Below are positions 15,775-23,528 of a DNA stretch of 25,064 bases, in pieces. Under the pieces are notes generated by a model. That model ran no database searches. It was not told the DNA's origin and saw only the letters and a program-made list of their open reading frames with translations. How positions within the stretch are numbered: position 1 is the stretch's first letter; each line of letters starts with the position of its first letter. Both the position numbers and the translations under genes were made by a program. The DNA is from JBMZCV01 sp049613665 (GTDB lineage Bacteria > Bacteroidota > Bacteroidia > Chitinophagales > UBA2359): assembly GCA_049613665.1 (NCBI GenBank), contig JBMZCV010000060.1, positions 1-25,064 on the forward strand, in the 5' to 3' direction.

Positions 15775-16677
15775 ATGCGACCTTCTTCTAAAAAAAAACT
15801 GACTAATTTTTTGTTCCGAATATTGCCTATTGAGGCCATTCCGATACGCCTTTTGGTAGTAGGTTCGCAAAAAGCTGGCACTACTTCCTTGCATAGCTAT
15901 CTTGGGCAACATCCTTGTTTGGTATCGCCAAAAATGAAAGAAATTCAGTTTTTTTGGCGTGACGATATGTATGAACTCGGCACGGATTGGTATGCGAAAC
16001 ATTTCTATAAGTTTAGAAAAAAAATGCAGCCCAATGTAGCTTATCAAGCTTTTGATGCTACACCCGACAATTTGTATTTCCCTGCTGTTGCCAAGCGAAT
16101 TAAACAATATAATGCTGACACAAAAATTGTTATCATTTTGAGAGAGCCAGTATCTCGTGCCTACTCTGCGTGGAATATGTATAAACAACTGTATGTGCAG
16201 TACCAAAAAATTCCTTTTATAAATGTAGGTGGCTGGCTCACGCCTCCTTACATCAAAAATGCGACAAGCAATTTGCGAAAAGTGCTGTTTGAGAATGGCA
16301 ATTTTCCGACATTTGAAGCTGTTACGGCCTTAGAAAAGCAACTTATAGCCGAAAAATCGTCTTATTTAGAACCTAGCTTTTTGCGTCGAGGTTTTTATGC
16401 AGAGCAAATTGCTCGCTATTATGAGCATTTTTCGAAAGAGCAAATTTTGATTCTGACAAACAAAGATTTGAAAAAAAATGTCACAATAGAACTCAATCGC
16501 ATTTTGAAACTGCTAGATTTGCCTGCTCACAATTGGACAGATTTAGACCAAAAGCAAAAAAATGTTCATGCTTATGATGCACCTATGAGCGAAAAAACAA
16601 AAGATGATTTGACGCAATTTTATGAGCCATACAACGAGCAGCTTTTTGAATTGTTGGGTTATCAGCCAAATTGGTAA
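15775..16677 (+). CDS. PAPS-dependent sulfotransferase, paralogue 1
   Basis: The 300-residue protein matches the Sulfotransfer_1/3 family. The 5'-phosphosulfate-binding loop is V-V-G-S-Q-K-A-G-T-T-S-L (28-39), followed by K-E-I-Q-F-F (55-60) and D-A-T-P-D-N-L-Y (94-101). The 3'-phosphate-binding motif is L-R-E-P-V-S-R-A-Y-S-A-W-N (122-134), with Arg123 and Ser131 in the expected places. The family transfers sulfate from PAPS to sugar hydroxyls or other acceptors. No signal peptide or clear membrane segment, so it should act in the cytoplasm. A paralogue follows immediately, and a GT4/methyltransferase pair lies opposite, which suggests sulfation of a surface glycan (inference). The acceptor is unknown. 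Confidence 0.9.
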   Translation: MRPSSKKKLTNFLFRILPIEAIPIRLLVVGSQKAGTTSLHSYLGQHPCLVSPKMKEIQFFWRDDMYELGTDWYAKHFYKFRKKMQPNVAYQAFDATPDNLYFPAVAKRIKQYNADTKIVIILREPVSRAYSAWNMYKQLYVQYQKIPFINVGGWLTPPYIKNATSNLRKVLFENGNFPTFEAVTALEKQLIAEKSSYLEPSFLRRGFYAEQIARYYEHFSKEQILILTNKDLKKNVTIELNRILKLLDLPAHNWTDLDQKQKNVHAYDAPMSEKTKDDLTQFYEPYNEQLFELLGYQPNW

Positions 16678-16772
16678 TTTTAGAAGTAGAAAAAAACTGC
16701 ATTGTCATTTTTGCTAGTTGTTCATTTTTTGAACTTTTACTTAGCCCTTTTTATAGATTGAATAAAACTAAG

Positions 16773-17654
16773 ATGATTTTAAAAATATATTCCTTTCTCG
16801 CCTTATTTGGCAACAAAATAAAGCCAGAGTTTTTGATTGTAGGAGCAGAAAAAGCTGCTACGACTTCATTGCATTATTATTTGACACAAAATCCGCAACT
16901 CATTTCGCCACAATTCAAAGAAGTGCCTTATTTTTGGAATGATACTGCATATAGCAAAGGTGATGATTGGTATGAGCGTTTTTTTCTCACATTTCGTCCA
17001 AAGCCAAACGAGCGACATGTTGCTTTTGATGCTACGCCAGCCAATTTATATTTGCCTTATGTGCCAAAACGCATCAAAAAATATCGGTCAGATATGAAAA
17101 TTATCATTTTGTTGCGTGAGCCAGTTTCTCGTGCCTATTCTGCGTGGAATATGCTAAAAGAAAACTATGACAAATATCATAGCAAAAGCTTCAAGGTGGT
17201 GCGGCATCTCATTCCAGCTTATATTCGCAACTCGCCTGCTACGCAAAACATGAAAACCGAACTTTTTGAAGTGCCTGCTTATCCAAGTTTTGAGGAAGCT
17301 GTGGCAAATGAAATGGATAAAATAAAAAATGGTTCGCTACATTATGAGCCGAGCTTTTTGCGTCGAGGTTTTTATGCCGAACAAATAGCACGTTATTACA
17401 AGCATTTTCCAAAAGAGCAAATTTTGATTTTATCGAATAAATCGTTGAAAACAGATTTGGAAAACCAACTCAACAAAATTTTAAACTTTGTAGATTTACC
17501 AAATTATGATTGGAGCAATTTGGAAAAGCAACAAAAAAATGCGTATAAATATAGCGAGCCTATCAATGCAGCGACAAAAGCAGAGTTGCAGGCATTTTAT
17601 GCACCATACAATGAGCAACTTTTTGAGTTATTGGGGAAAGAGATAAAATGGTAG
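16773..17654 (+). CDS. PAPS-dependent sulfotransferase, paralogue 2
   Basis: I place the start at ATG 16773 (293 residues). An open frame extends upstream to a TTG that overlaps the previous stop codon, but those 34 residues have no counterpart in the paralogue. Motifs: I-V-G-A-E-K-A-A-T-T-S-L (22-33), D-A-T-P-A-N-L-Y (86-93) and L-R-E-P-V-S-R-A-Y-S-A-W-N (114-126). The C-terminal third is nearly identical to paralogue 1 around S-F-L-R-R-G-F-Y-A-E-Q-I-A-R-Y-Y. In the first loop Ala replaces the usual Gly before T-T, a mild change. The two genes look like a tandem duplication with later divergence, possibly for different acceptor positions. The 95-nt gap and shared strand imply co-transcription. 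Confidence 0.88.
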   Translation: MILKIYSFLALFGNKIKPEFLIVGAEKAATTSLHYYLTQNPQLISPQFKEVPYFWNDTAYSKGDDWYERFFLTFRPKPNERHVAFDATPANLYLPYVPKRIKKYRSDMKIIILLREPVSRAYSAWNMLKENYDKYHSKSFKVVRHLIPAYIRNSPATQNMKTELFEVPAYPSFEEAVANEMDKIKNGSLHYEPSFLRRGFYAEQIARYYKHFPKEQILILSNKSLKTDLENQLNKILNFVDLPNYDWSNLEKQQKNAYKYSEPINAATKAELQAFYAPYNEQLFELLGKEIKW

Positions 17655-17657
17655 ATT

Positions 17658-17744
17658 TCAATTTAAGTAGTTATCCAATCTTAGAAAAATATTTTATATT
17701 TCAAATTCCTAAAACTATTTGGATAATCACTTAACTCAAATTGA
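17658..17744. terminator. Long imperfect inverted repeat between convergent genes
   Basis: Left arm 17658-17678 and right arm 17719-17744 pair through TTATCCAA/TTGGATAA, AAGT and CAATTT/AAATTG blocks, with a 5-nt bulge, around a roughly 40-nt AT-rich loop. It fills the gap between the sulfotransferase and methyltransferase stops and may be a bidirectional terminator. The large loop makes this uncertain. Confidence 0.5.
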
Positions 17745-17748
17745 TATT

Positions 17749-18324
17749 TTATTTTTTTATGGGCCAATAAGAACTATTTGTTGCTCGTTCACAATAAACG
17801 ATATAATGTCGAGGTACAAAATTGCGTAAAAATGGGCGAAAACCTATTTTTTTAGATTTGTTTAACCACTTTTCGCTTTTAATAATCTTCCAGCCTGCTT
17901 TTTCGAGCAGCATATCAAATTGCCGTGGCTCAAATTCATGATAATGTCTATCAAAAGGGTCATTATCGTTCCAGTAGGCTTTGGCAAACCACAAATTTAG
18001 TGGAACGGAAGCTAACAATTTGGGAGCTTCTATTGCTTGCAACAATGGAAAAGGAGATACTAAATGTTCAAATATTTCGAAAGCCGTCACTACATCAATA
18101 TCGTTGCGACATACTGCTTGATAATCTAAATCTAAATCTATATTAGGAATCGTATTTTCAATATCAAATCCTCTTGCTACAAGCATTTCTGAAAAAGGAT
18201 TGCTCGGACCTAAATCTAGCACTTTATCAGATTTTTGTACTAAAGGTTTCATGAAGTTTAAAGTTTTTCTAAAACGCTCTTGATGTGTATGTTCATATTT
18301 ATTATTAAAATCTATATGTTTCAT
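17749..18324 (-). CDS. Class I SAM-dependent methyltransferase
   Basis: The start I use is the ATG at 18324 (191 residues), which overlaps the upstream glycosyltransferase stop as ATGA. A longer open frame to 18369 would sit inside that gene. SAM-binding motif I is V-L-D-L-G-P-S-N-P-F (35-44), and the acidic E-I-F-E-H-L motif typical of Methyltransf_11/25-type folds follows at about 82-87. The family methylates small molecules, sugars or lipids using S-adenosylmethionine in the cytoplasm. The 4-nt overlap with a GT4 gene implies translational coupling, so glycan or glycolipid methylation is the likely role (inference). Confidence 0.82.
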   Translation of the reverse strand: MKHIDFNNKYEHTHQERFRKTLNFMKPLVQKSDKVLDLGPSNPFSEMLVARGFDIENTIPNIDLDLDYQAVCRNDIDVVTAFEIFEHLVSPFPLLQAIEAPKLLASVPLNLWFAKAYWNDNDPFDRHYHEFEPRQFDMLLEKAGWKIIKSEKWLNKSKKIGFRPFLRNFVPRHYIVYCERATNSSYWPIKK

Positions 18325-19511
18325 ATTTTTTCGTATAAATTTTTTAAAGTTTGAGCCGTAATATTCCAATTCAAATGTTTTTGAACAGCTTTTGTTGCAT
18401 TATTTGACAATCTATTATATAAATCTTTGTCTTTATGTAATGTCAATATTTTATCGGCAAAATCTTTGATATTCCTATCTTCAAAAACTAAACCACATTC
18501 ATAGTCATATACAATATCTGCCTGTGCTTTGCAGTCACTCACTACAATGGGTTTACCAAAGGATAAAGATTGAAAGATTTTATTTGCGAATGTTGTTTCG
18601 TGATGTATATTTTTGTGTATTGGACAAACGCTAATATGACAAGCTGTTAGGAAAGATTGAAACAACTTAAAATTTTGCCAACCTTTCAAATCTACATATT
18701 GTTCATAGCCCAAATCAGCAACTAATTTTTTAAGTATATTGTCCGTTTTGCTGCTACCTACAATAACGAGTTTTATATTAGGAATAATAGGAATGATATA
18801 TTCTAAGGCTCGAATAATAGTAATCATGCCACGACGTAGGCCTGTATCGCCCAAATAAAGTATGGTAAAATATGGTTTATATTCGGCTATAATATCATTA
18901 TCCAAATCATAATTTGTATAAAAAGCTTTGCGTACGGTATTGGGTACAACGCAAAATTTGGTGGCATCAAGTTTAGCTATTTCGTCAAGATAATATTGTT
19001 TAGCTGCTTCAGTAATAACAATTACATTGTTAGCTTCTTTAATGTAACGATATTCAAACTTCTTCCAGCGATTAGGAAAAATAAGCAACTTGCCCAAAAA
19101 AGACTGCACATGTGCATAATATTTCATGATTTCAGGCCGATTTTCATGTAAATCAAGCACAATAGGCAAATTTAAATTTTTATTTGCCATAAAAACTGCT
19201 TGTGCTACTTGTATATCATGAATATGGAATGCTTCAATTTTAGTAGTAATAGCAAATGCTTTCAGGCTCTTTTGTAAGAAAAAAGAATAATAAGGCACTG
19301 TATATGCCAAAGCAGAAAAACGATAAACATGTTTAGGCAAATGTTGTCGATAGACATGAATGCCTTTGATTTGTTCATGTTTAGCTTGTTGATGCTCATA
19401 ATCCAAACAATATAAATGAACCTCATGGCCTTGACTTATTAAAAATAAAGCCTCATTTTCTACTCTTGGATCTGGTGGAAAGGGCTTGTCGAGAATCATT
19501 CCTATCTTCAT
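18321..19511 (-). CDS. Glycosyltransferase family 4 (GT-B)
   Basis: The 396-residue protein has the two Rossmann domains of GT-B enzymes. The N-terminal acceptor domain begins M-K-I-G-M-I-L-D and carries D-L-H-E-N at 120-124. The donor domain has Y-L-G-D-T-G-L-R-R-G at 219-228, and the conserved acidic/glycine element is H-E-T-T-F-A-N-K-I-F-Q (304-314) followed by S-F-G-K-P-I-V-V-S-D (317-326). There is no membrane segment; it is probably cytoplasmic or peripheral. It is the first gene of a two-gene minus-strand unit with the methyltransferase. The region upstream holds a family-B repeat 28 nt from the start. Confidence 0.9.
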   Translation of the reverse strand: MKIGMILDKPFPPDPRVENEALFLISQGHEVHLYCLDYEHQQAKHEQIKGIHVYRQHLPKHVYRFSALAYTVPYYSFFLQKSLKAFAITTKIEAFHIHDIQVAQAVFMANKNLNLPIVLDLHENRPEIMKYYAHVQSFLGKLLIFPNRWKKFEYRYIKEANNVIVITEAAKQYYLDEIAKLDATKFCVVPNTVRKAFYTNYDLDNDIIAEYKPYFTILYLGDTGLRRGMITIIRALEYIIPIIPNIKLVIVGSSKTDNILKKLVADLGYEQYVDLKGWQNFKLFQSFLTACHISVCPIHKNIHHETTFANKIFQSLSFGKPIVVSDCKAQADIVYDYECGLVFEDRNIKDFADKILTLHKDKDLYNRLSNNATKAVQKHLNWNITAQTLKNLYEKI

Positions 19512-19539
19512 AAATGTTAAATATTATGTATTTAATAAA

Positions 19540-19644
19540 TGAGTGCCTAGACAAAAATAACATAACATCTTGTTGAATTTAATATTTTTATTTTCAATAT
19601 ATTAGCAACGAATCGGCCGTTTATTAAATAGTACTTGGCACTTA
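19540..19644 (-). repeat. Family B dispersed repeat, copy B10
   Basis: Starts TGAGTGCCTAGACAAAAATA and ends AATAGTACTTGGCACTTA. The inner stem has changed to TTAATAT/ATATTAG, keeping pairing relative to the reference copy at two positions changed on both arms. It lies just upstream of the GT4 gene. Confidence 0.75.
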
Positions 19645-19740
19645 AATTAGGCAAAAAAGGTTTATATCAATCAAACTTGCTACTTAAACTTTATCGTTTG
19701 GCTTAAAGCAGGTAAAATAGTATTTTTTTTCTTAGTATCC

Positions 19741-19771
19741 AACTTTTGTTTTAGCTTCAAAAACAAAAGTT
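19741..19771. other. Perfect 12-bp hairpin upstream of the type IX-tailed gene
   Basis: AACTTTTGTTTT (19741-19752) and AAAACAAAAGTT (19760-19771) enclose a 7-nt loop. No T-run follows on either strand. It lies in the divergent control region; role unknown. Confidence 0.45.
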
Positions 19772-19933
19772 TACAATTTTAGAGAGCGATTTTCTAGACT
19801 TTTTTTATCAAAATGGTATAGTTTTTCCCCTTAAAAAATGTTATTTTTTGTATAAAACTGAACTATTTAAAGTCAAAAGGCTTTAAAATATTTATAAAGA
19901 CATATATATTTAAAAATTTAAAAACTTAAAACC

Positions 19934-21151
19934 ATGAAAAAACAATTATTTATCGCAAAAATAAGCAGCTTTGCTATTATAGGCTTGTTTTGTTTGCAAA
20001 CGACTTTTGCACAAACAATAGCGTGTCACAATCATTCTGCTTCGCCAGAAAAACGAGCCGAATATATGACGCAAAGTATGGCTAAAGATTTGGAATTGAG
20101 TAGAAAACAAACGAAGCAAATTGGAAAAATAAATTTGAAATATGCTATTTTGATAAACGCTGAATATGAAAAAAATAGAGAGCAAGCTTTTTTGGCAGAT
20201 AAAGCTACGCTCAATTCAAATATTGATGCTTTGCAGGTGACAAAAGCTAGTGAATTGCAAGAGGTGTTGAGCGAAGAACAGTACAAAACGCATTTGCAAT
20301 TGATAGCCAGCCGATACGAAAAACACAAAGAAAATGTAGTAAAACGTGCAAAAAAAGGCAACAATGAATTGTTAAGAGAGGAATTGCGTGCTTATAAGCT
20401 GGAAAATATAATTCCTGTTATGCAAAAACAGCGTGCAAAACTTGATGAAGTAATCAGCGAAATAGATAAATCTGCCGTTGAAAATTTGCGCCCTACGATT
20501 TATAAACTTAGAAAAGAAATAGAGGCGGAAAGAACGGCAAAACGTCAAACTTTTTTAGATGAAGATGCCAAATTTGAGCAAAATGAGGAACGACATACAA
20601 TGCTTGAAAATGGCAGAATGGATATGCAAAAAGCACACGAATTGGCAGAAAAATATGAGGCCGATATTGAGCGTTTGAATCAGGAAATCAAGGAAGAACG
20701 CAAAGTATGGAAAGCGGAAATGAAAAAAATAGCAAAAAAACATATTGCTGAAACAGAAAAACCTGCTCGTATGCAGCCTGTTCACGCACATGAGTTTCGC
20801 CACCACAAAGAAAATATGAAAACTCTTATGTTTTTGATGTTAGATTATAAAGCTAATCCTGCCGATTTGTTGGCAGCCGAAGAAGGAAAACAATTGTTGA
20901 ATATCAAAGTTTTTCCTATTCCGTCCGACAAAAATAATACGATTGAGTGGGTGCAAGAAATGGAAGGTAATGTCAAAATTGAATTGTATGACATCAGCGG
21001 ACGTTTTGTTCGCAGCATTTTAGATGAAGGGAAAACAACAGGCAAGCATCAAGTAAATGTAGATGTGAGCGATTTGAATGGCTATCATTTTTACTATAAA
21101 GTCGTTACGTCAGATGGCGAGACTATTCAGCGTTTTTTACGAAATCAATAG
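19934..21151 (+). CDS. Secreted Spy/LTXXQ-like helical protein with type IX sorting domain
   Basis: The 405-residue protein begins with a signal peptide (about 1-26, cleavage near T-F-A-Q), then C-H-N-H-S (31-35). Residues 41-135 look like a Spy/CpxP- or DUF4890-like helical hairpin: M-T-Q-S-M-A-K-D-L-E-L-S-R-K-Q-T (45-60) and V-L-S-E-E-Q-Y (111-117) are LTxxQ-style motifs. A long charged coiled-coil helix follows (about 145-275). The tail from about 322 is a Por/type IX sorting domain: V-F-P-I-P-S (326-331), L-Y-D-I-S-G-R (351-357) and G-Y-H-F-Y-Y-K-V (383-390). It should be exported by Sec, then passed through the type IX system to the surface. Role unknown; a surface chaperone or metal/stress-binding function is speculation from the fold. 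Confidence 0.85.
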   Translation: MKKQLFIAKISSFAIIGLFCLQTTFAQTIACHNHSASPEKRAEYMTQSMAKDLELSRKQTKQIGKINLKYAILINAEYEKNREQAFLADKATLNSNIDALQVTKASELQEVLSEEQYKTHLQLIASRYEKHKENVVKRAKKGNNELLREELRAYKLENIIPVMQKQRAKLDEVISEIDKSAVENLRPTIYKLRKEIEAERTAKRQTFLDEDAKFEQNEERHTMLENGRMDMQKAHELAEKYEADIERLNQEIKEERKVWKAEMKKIAKKHIAETEKPARMQPVHAHEFRHHKENMKTLMFLMLDYKANPADLLAAEEGKQLLNIKVFPIPSDKNNTIEWVQEMEGNVKIELYDISGRFVRSILDEGKTTGKHQVNVDVSDLNGYHFYYKVVTSDGETIQRFLRNQ

Positions 21152-21186
21152 TATAATTTTTAGTTTTGAATTATGAGTTTTTAGTT

Positions 21187-21211
21187 ATGATTGGTTCAAA
21201 ATCATTTTTTT
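21187..21211 (+). terminator. Short hairpin plus T-run
   Basis: ATGATT and AATCAT enclose a 7-nt loop and are followed by TTTTTTT. It is 36 nt after the stop of the type IX-tailed gene and would act as the first of two terminators. Confidence 0.5.
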
Positions 21212-21217
21212 ATGCAA

Positions 21218-21251
21218 AAAAGGCACGACTTAATTTTAAGCTGTGCCTTTT
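21218..21251. terminator. Bidirectional intrinsic terminator between convergent genes
   Basis: AAAAGGCACGACTTA (21218-21232) pairs with TAAGCTGTGCCTTTT (21237-21251) with one wobble and one mismatch; A/T runs on both sides allow termination on either strand. It ends 5 nt before the RloB-like stop codon. Confidence 0.8.
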
Positions 21252-21255
21252 GTTT

Positions 21256-21903
21256 CTATGTACTTTTTCTATGCTTATCTTTATCTTCTCGGCTTTGTTT
21301 CAAACGGTTCAAATTGTTCAACAATAAATCCATATCGGTAAAAGGAAACAAATCGTTATTGCTTTCTGCTTTTGCTTTTCTCAATTTTTCGGCAAGTTCT
21401 TTCGCATTTACTTCATTACCGTTTATTGTTATGTATTTGTAAAGATTAACACTTCTAAAATAGTTTTGGTCTTTTTCATAAGCTGGCCAATATTTTTTCA
21501 AAACAGGTGCTAAGGAAACCCAATCTTCATAAACTTTTGTAGAGTAATTGATAAAATGCAACAAAAACCAAAATTCAAAGCAAGGCATGGTTTCAATCAC
21601 TACAATTTTCTTATTTTTCGGTAAGGTAGCTTTTGCTTTTTCATACTTTTTAGTCAAATTTTGGCTTCTTATATCGTCCAAATCTAAAATGCAAAACACT
21701 TTATCGTATTCGTCATCAACAAGTTGTTTAGCTTTCGCAAAAATGCTAATATAGCTAGAATGTTTTGGCAAATCTGGCTTCAATTTGTAAGGCAATTTTT
21801 TTGCGGTTTTAAAGTGTTCAAAATAAAACCATTCTGTTTCGCCTTCGCATACCAAACCAATGTTATAGCCTTTAAAGCTTCTTTTTTTCGTTTTTCTGGC
21901 CAT
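21256..21903 (-). CDS. RloB-like TOPRIM nuclease (AbiLii-like partner)
   Basis: The 215-residue protein matches the RloB family (PF13707). It starts with a basic N-terminus, then a TOPRIM-type glutamate motif L-V-C-E-G-E-T-E (17-24), an acidic strand C-I-L-D-L-D-D (71-77) and the RloB signature P-C-F-E-F-W-F-L-L-H-F (107-117). TOPRIM folds of this type cut nucleic acid using these acidic residues. Its start lies 2 nt after the ATPase stop codon, which implies translational coupling. The pair matches the AbiLi/AbiLii and RloA/RloB arrangement of phage-defence ATPase-nuclease systems, related in logic to OLD, PARIS and Gabija. The C-terminus ends in a charged K/R/D-rich tail. Catalytic residues are present; activity is inferred. 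Confidence 0.85.
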   Translation of the reverse strand: MARKTKKRSFKGYNIGLVCEGETEWFYFEHFKTAKKLPYKLKPDLPKHSSYISIFAKAKQLVDDEYDKVFCILDLDDIRSQNLTKKYEKAKATLPKNKKIVVIETMPCFEFWFLLHFINYSTKVYEDWVSLAPVLKKYWPAYEKDQNYFRSVNLYKYITINGNEVNAKELAEKLRKAKAESNNDLFPFTDMDLLLNNLNRLKQSREDKDKHRKST

Positions 21904-21905
21904 AA

Positions 21906-23216
21906 CTATTTACTTTCTGCTTCTATCTGATACTGATTCAATAAAATACTGCCCAAATTAGGCACAGCACCAAGTTTTCCAATTTTATAAAACTTAAACA
22001 ATGAATCGTTTTCTTTTAAATCAAAATCGGCAGCCGAAAATAATTCTGTTGCACCATTTTCATTTTTTTCGCAAAACCAAACCGCATCTTTTCGCAAATA
22101 ATCTTGGTCTAAAAGATGAATGTTGTGTGTTGTGCAGAGAATTTGAGAACTTGAAGCATTAGCCAAAAATGTTTTCAAAAAATGATTGATGAGTTCAAAA
22201 TGAAGTGAGCTTTCAATTTCGTCAATGGGCAAAATTGTTTTTTCTTCTATAAGAAATGTTAAAATAGCTGCAAAACCATAATATCTCTTTGTACCATCAG
22301 ATTGAGCTTCATAAGGAAGAGAATATTTAGCAGAAGAAGTATGATGTAAAAAAAATAATGCTTTTCGCTTTAATTTACTGTCTATCAATAACTTTTCTTT
22401 TTCATTTATTGTTAAAGTTTCTGATTCTTGAATTAAATCCAATAACTCATCACTAATTTCTTCTACTTTTTCTTCAAAAAAGGCATCTAAAATATTGAAA
22501 TCCGCTTTTTTTATAATTTCTAAAATAAAATTTTTGTTTTTTTCAGATTTTTCTACTTCTTCATTTGCTATTTTTGTCAAATTATCTTTAGGTTTTAAAG
22601 TATTTACTAATGCCATTGAAAACCAATCTAGAGCTTTTTCCAAGCCTTCATTCTGAACATTTAGTTTATTGTAAACTGAAAAAAGTGTTGAATTTTTTAT
22701 CGTATTACTTTCTAAAACATTTTTATCTTTTTCGCTTAAATGTAATTTATTTCCAAATTTAATTTCTGAAACTTCTTTTTCAGCATTAAAAGTGCGTTCA
22801 AAAAGCAAAGCTGCTCTTGATTTTGGATAAAACTGCAATTTTTCTTTATCAATATGTGTGTCATTAAAGCTAATTTCATAAATATAGCGTACTTTATCTA
22901 TAAAAAAAGAAATGGAAAATGCTGTGTTTTCTTTTCTTGAAACACCATCTAGTAAAAAAGGAGTACGCTCTATTTTCTCCGATTTATTATTTTTTGCTTC
23001 TAAAACCAATTCATTTAAAGCATTTAATCCCTTTAATAAATTGCTCTTTCCAGAAGCATTTGCACCATAAATCAAACCTAATTTCAACAATTTTATTTTG
23101 GGTGTCATTTCTATACAAAAAAAATCTTCGTAAGTTTTGTCGGCAGTTGCTTCCATACTTAGCGTCTGTTCTTCTTTGAAAGAAAGATAATTTTTTACTT
23201 TAAATTCGTGTAACAT
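21906..23216 (-). CDS. AAA15/ABC-type ATPase (AbiLi/RloA-like)
   Basis: The 436-residue protein starts with the usual L-H-E-F-K-V-K-N-Y-L-S-F-K (2-14). The Walker A is G-A-N-A-S-G-K-S (51-58). A helical or coiled insertion (about 120-295) separates it from the ABC-like signature A-Q-S-D-G-T-K-R (304-311), Walker B I-L-P-I-D-E-I-E (328-335) and the H-loop C-T-T-H-N (361-365). These are SMC/ABC-type ATPases of the OLD-like COG1106 group; they dimerise on ATP and sense or gate a partner effector. The partner is the RloB-like gene 2 nt downstream. Together they look like a two-gene abortive-infection system. No restriction-modification genes are nearby, unlike some rlo loci. Confidence 0.9.
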   Translation of the reverse strand: MLHEFKVKNYLSFKEEQTLSMEATADKTYEDFFCIEMTPKIKLLKLGLIYGANASGKSNLLKGLNALNELVLEAKNNKSEKIERTPFLLDGVSRKENTAFSISFFIDKVRYIYEISFNDTHIDKEKLQFYPKSRAALLFERTFNAEKEVSEIKFGNKLHLSEKDKNVLESNTIKNSTLFSVYNKLNVQNEGLEKALDWFSMALVNTLKPKDNLTKIANEEVEKSEKNKNFILEIIKKADFNILDAFFEEKVEEISDELLDLIQESETLTINEKEKLLIDSKLKRKALFFLHHTSSAKYSLPYEAQSDGTKRYYGFAAILTFLIEEKTILPIDEIESSLHFELINHFLKTFLANASSSQILCTTHNIHLLDQDYLRKDAVWFCEKNENGATELFSAADFDLKENDSLFKFYKIGKLGAVPNLGSILLNQYQIEAESK

Positions 23217-23528
23217 ATCGTTTTTTATCTTTATGTTTCAGATAATTTTATTCTGCGAAATAGAAAAAGTTAGACATAAAACATTCTGCAACAAATATTT
23301 TCTACTTTTTTCAAATCAATAGTTCGGACATTTATACATTTTTTTATCAAAGGCTTAAACATACTATTTTTTTTAGGCTATGGTGGCCATTATTTGCAAG
23401 TTTTACAGCCTTTTGAACTGAAAAATAGTATGTTTTCCTTGTCAAAAGGCGTTTTTTTATTCAACTGAAAATTGCTATAAAAAAATGTCAGAATCATTGT
23501 CAAATCAAAAATAGCATCTAAAAAAAAC
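23217..23528. other. Intergenic region upstream of the defence-like pair
   Basis: About half is family-A copy A4. The 120 bp nearest the ATPase start is AT-rich with two ATTCTGC(A/G)A-like words and no convincing promoter consensus. No coding frame. Confidence 0.6.
23341..23506 (-). repeat. Family A dispersed palindromic repeat, copy A4
   Basis: This is the most complete copy, in minus orientation: TTTTTATCAAAGGCTTAAAC, then ATACTATTTTTTTTAGGC, a central GGTGGCC, AGCCTTTTGAACTG, AAAAATAGTATGTTTTCC, and an outer CAGAATCATTGTCAAAT. It lies between the UMF1 stop and the ATPase start. Confidence 0.85.

Larger units (their letters stand above)
19512..19933. other. Divergent intergenic region
   Basis: It holds family-B copy B10 and a perfect 12-bp hairpin (19741-19771). 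The rest is AT-rich, with a stretch near 19862-19890 faintly like family A. No gene or clear promoter consensus is seen for either neighbour. Confidence 0.6.

Noticed and set aside
15752..15802. Short upstream reading frame (16 codons) overlapping the first sulfotransferase start
   Set aside because: It is out of frame, has no recognisable leader-peptide features, and AT-rich DNA gives such frames by chance.
16671..16772. TTG-initiated 34-residue extension of sulfotransferase 2
   Set aside because: It overlaps the previous stop, uses a rare start and has no counterpart in the paralogue; ATG at 16773 fits better.
18325..18369. 15-residue N-terminal extension of the methyltransferase
   Set aside because: It lies inside the upstream glycosyltransferase gene; the ATGA overlap at 18321-18324 is the usual coupled arrangement.
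19800..19895. Possible fifth copy of repeat A (CTATTTAAAGTCAAAAGGCT region)
   Set aside because: Only a short stretch resembles the repeat and the inverted arms are missing; not enough to list as a copy.
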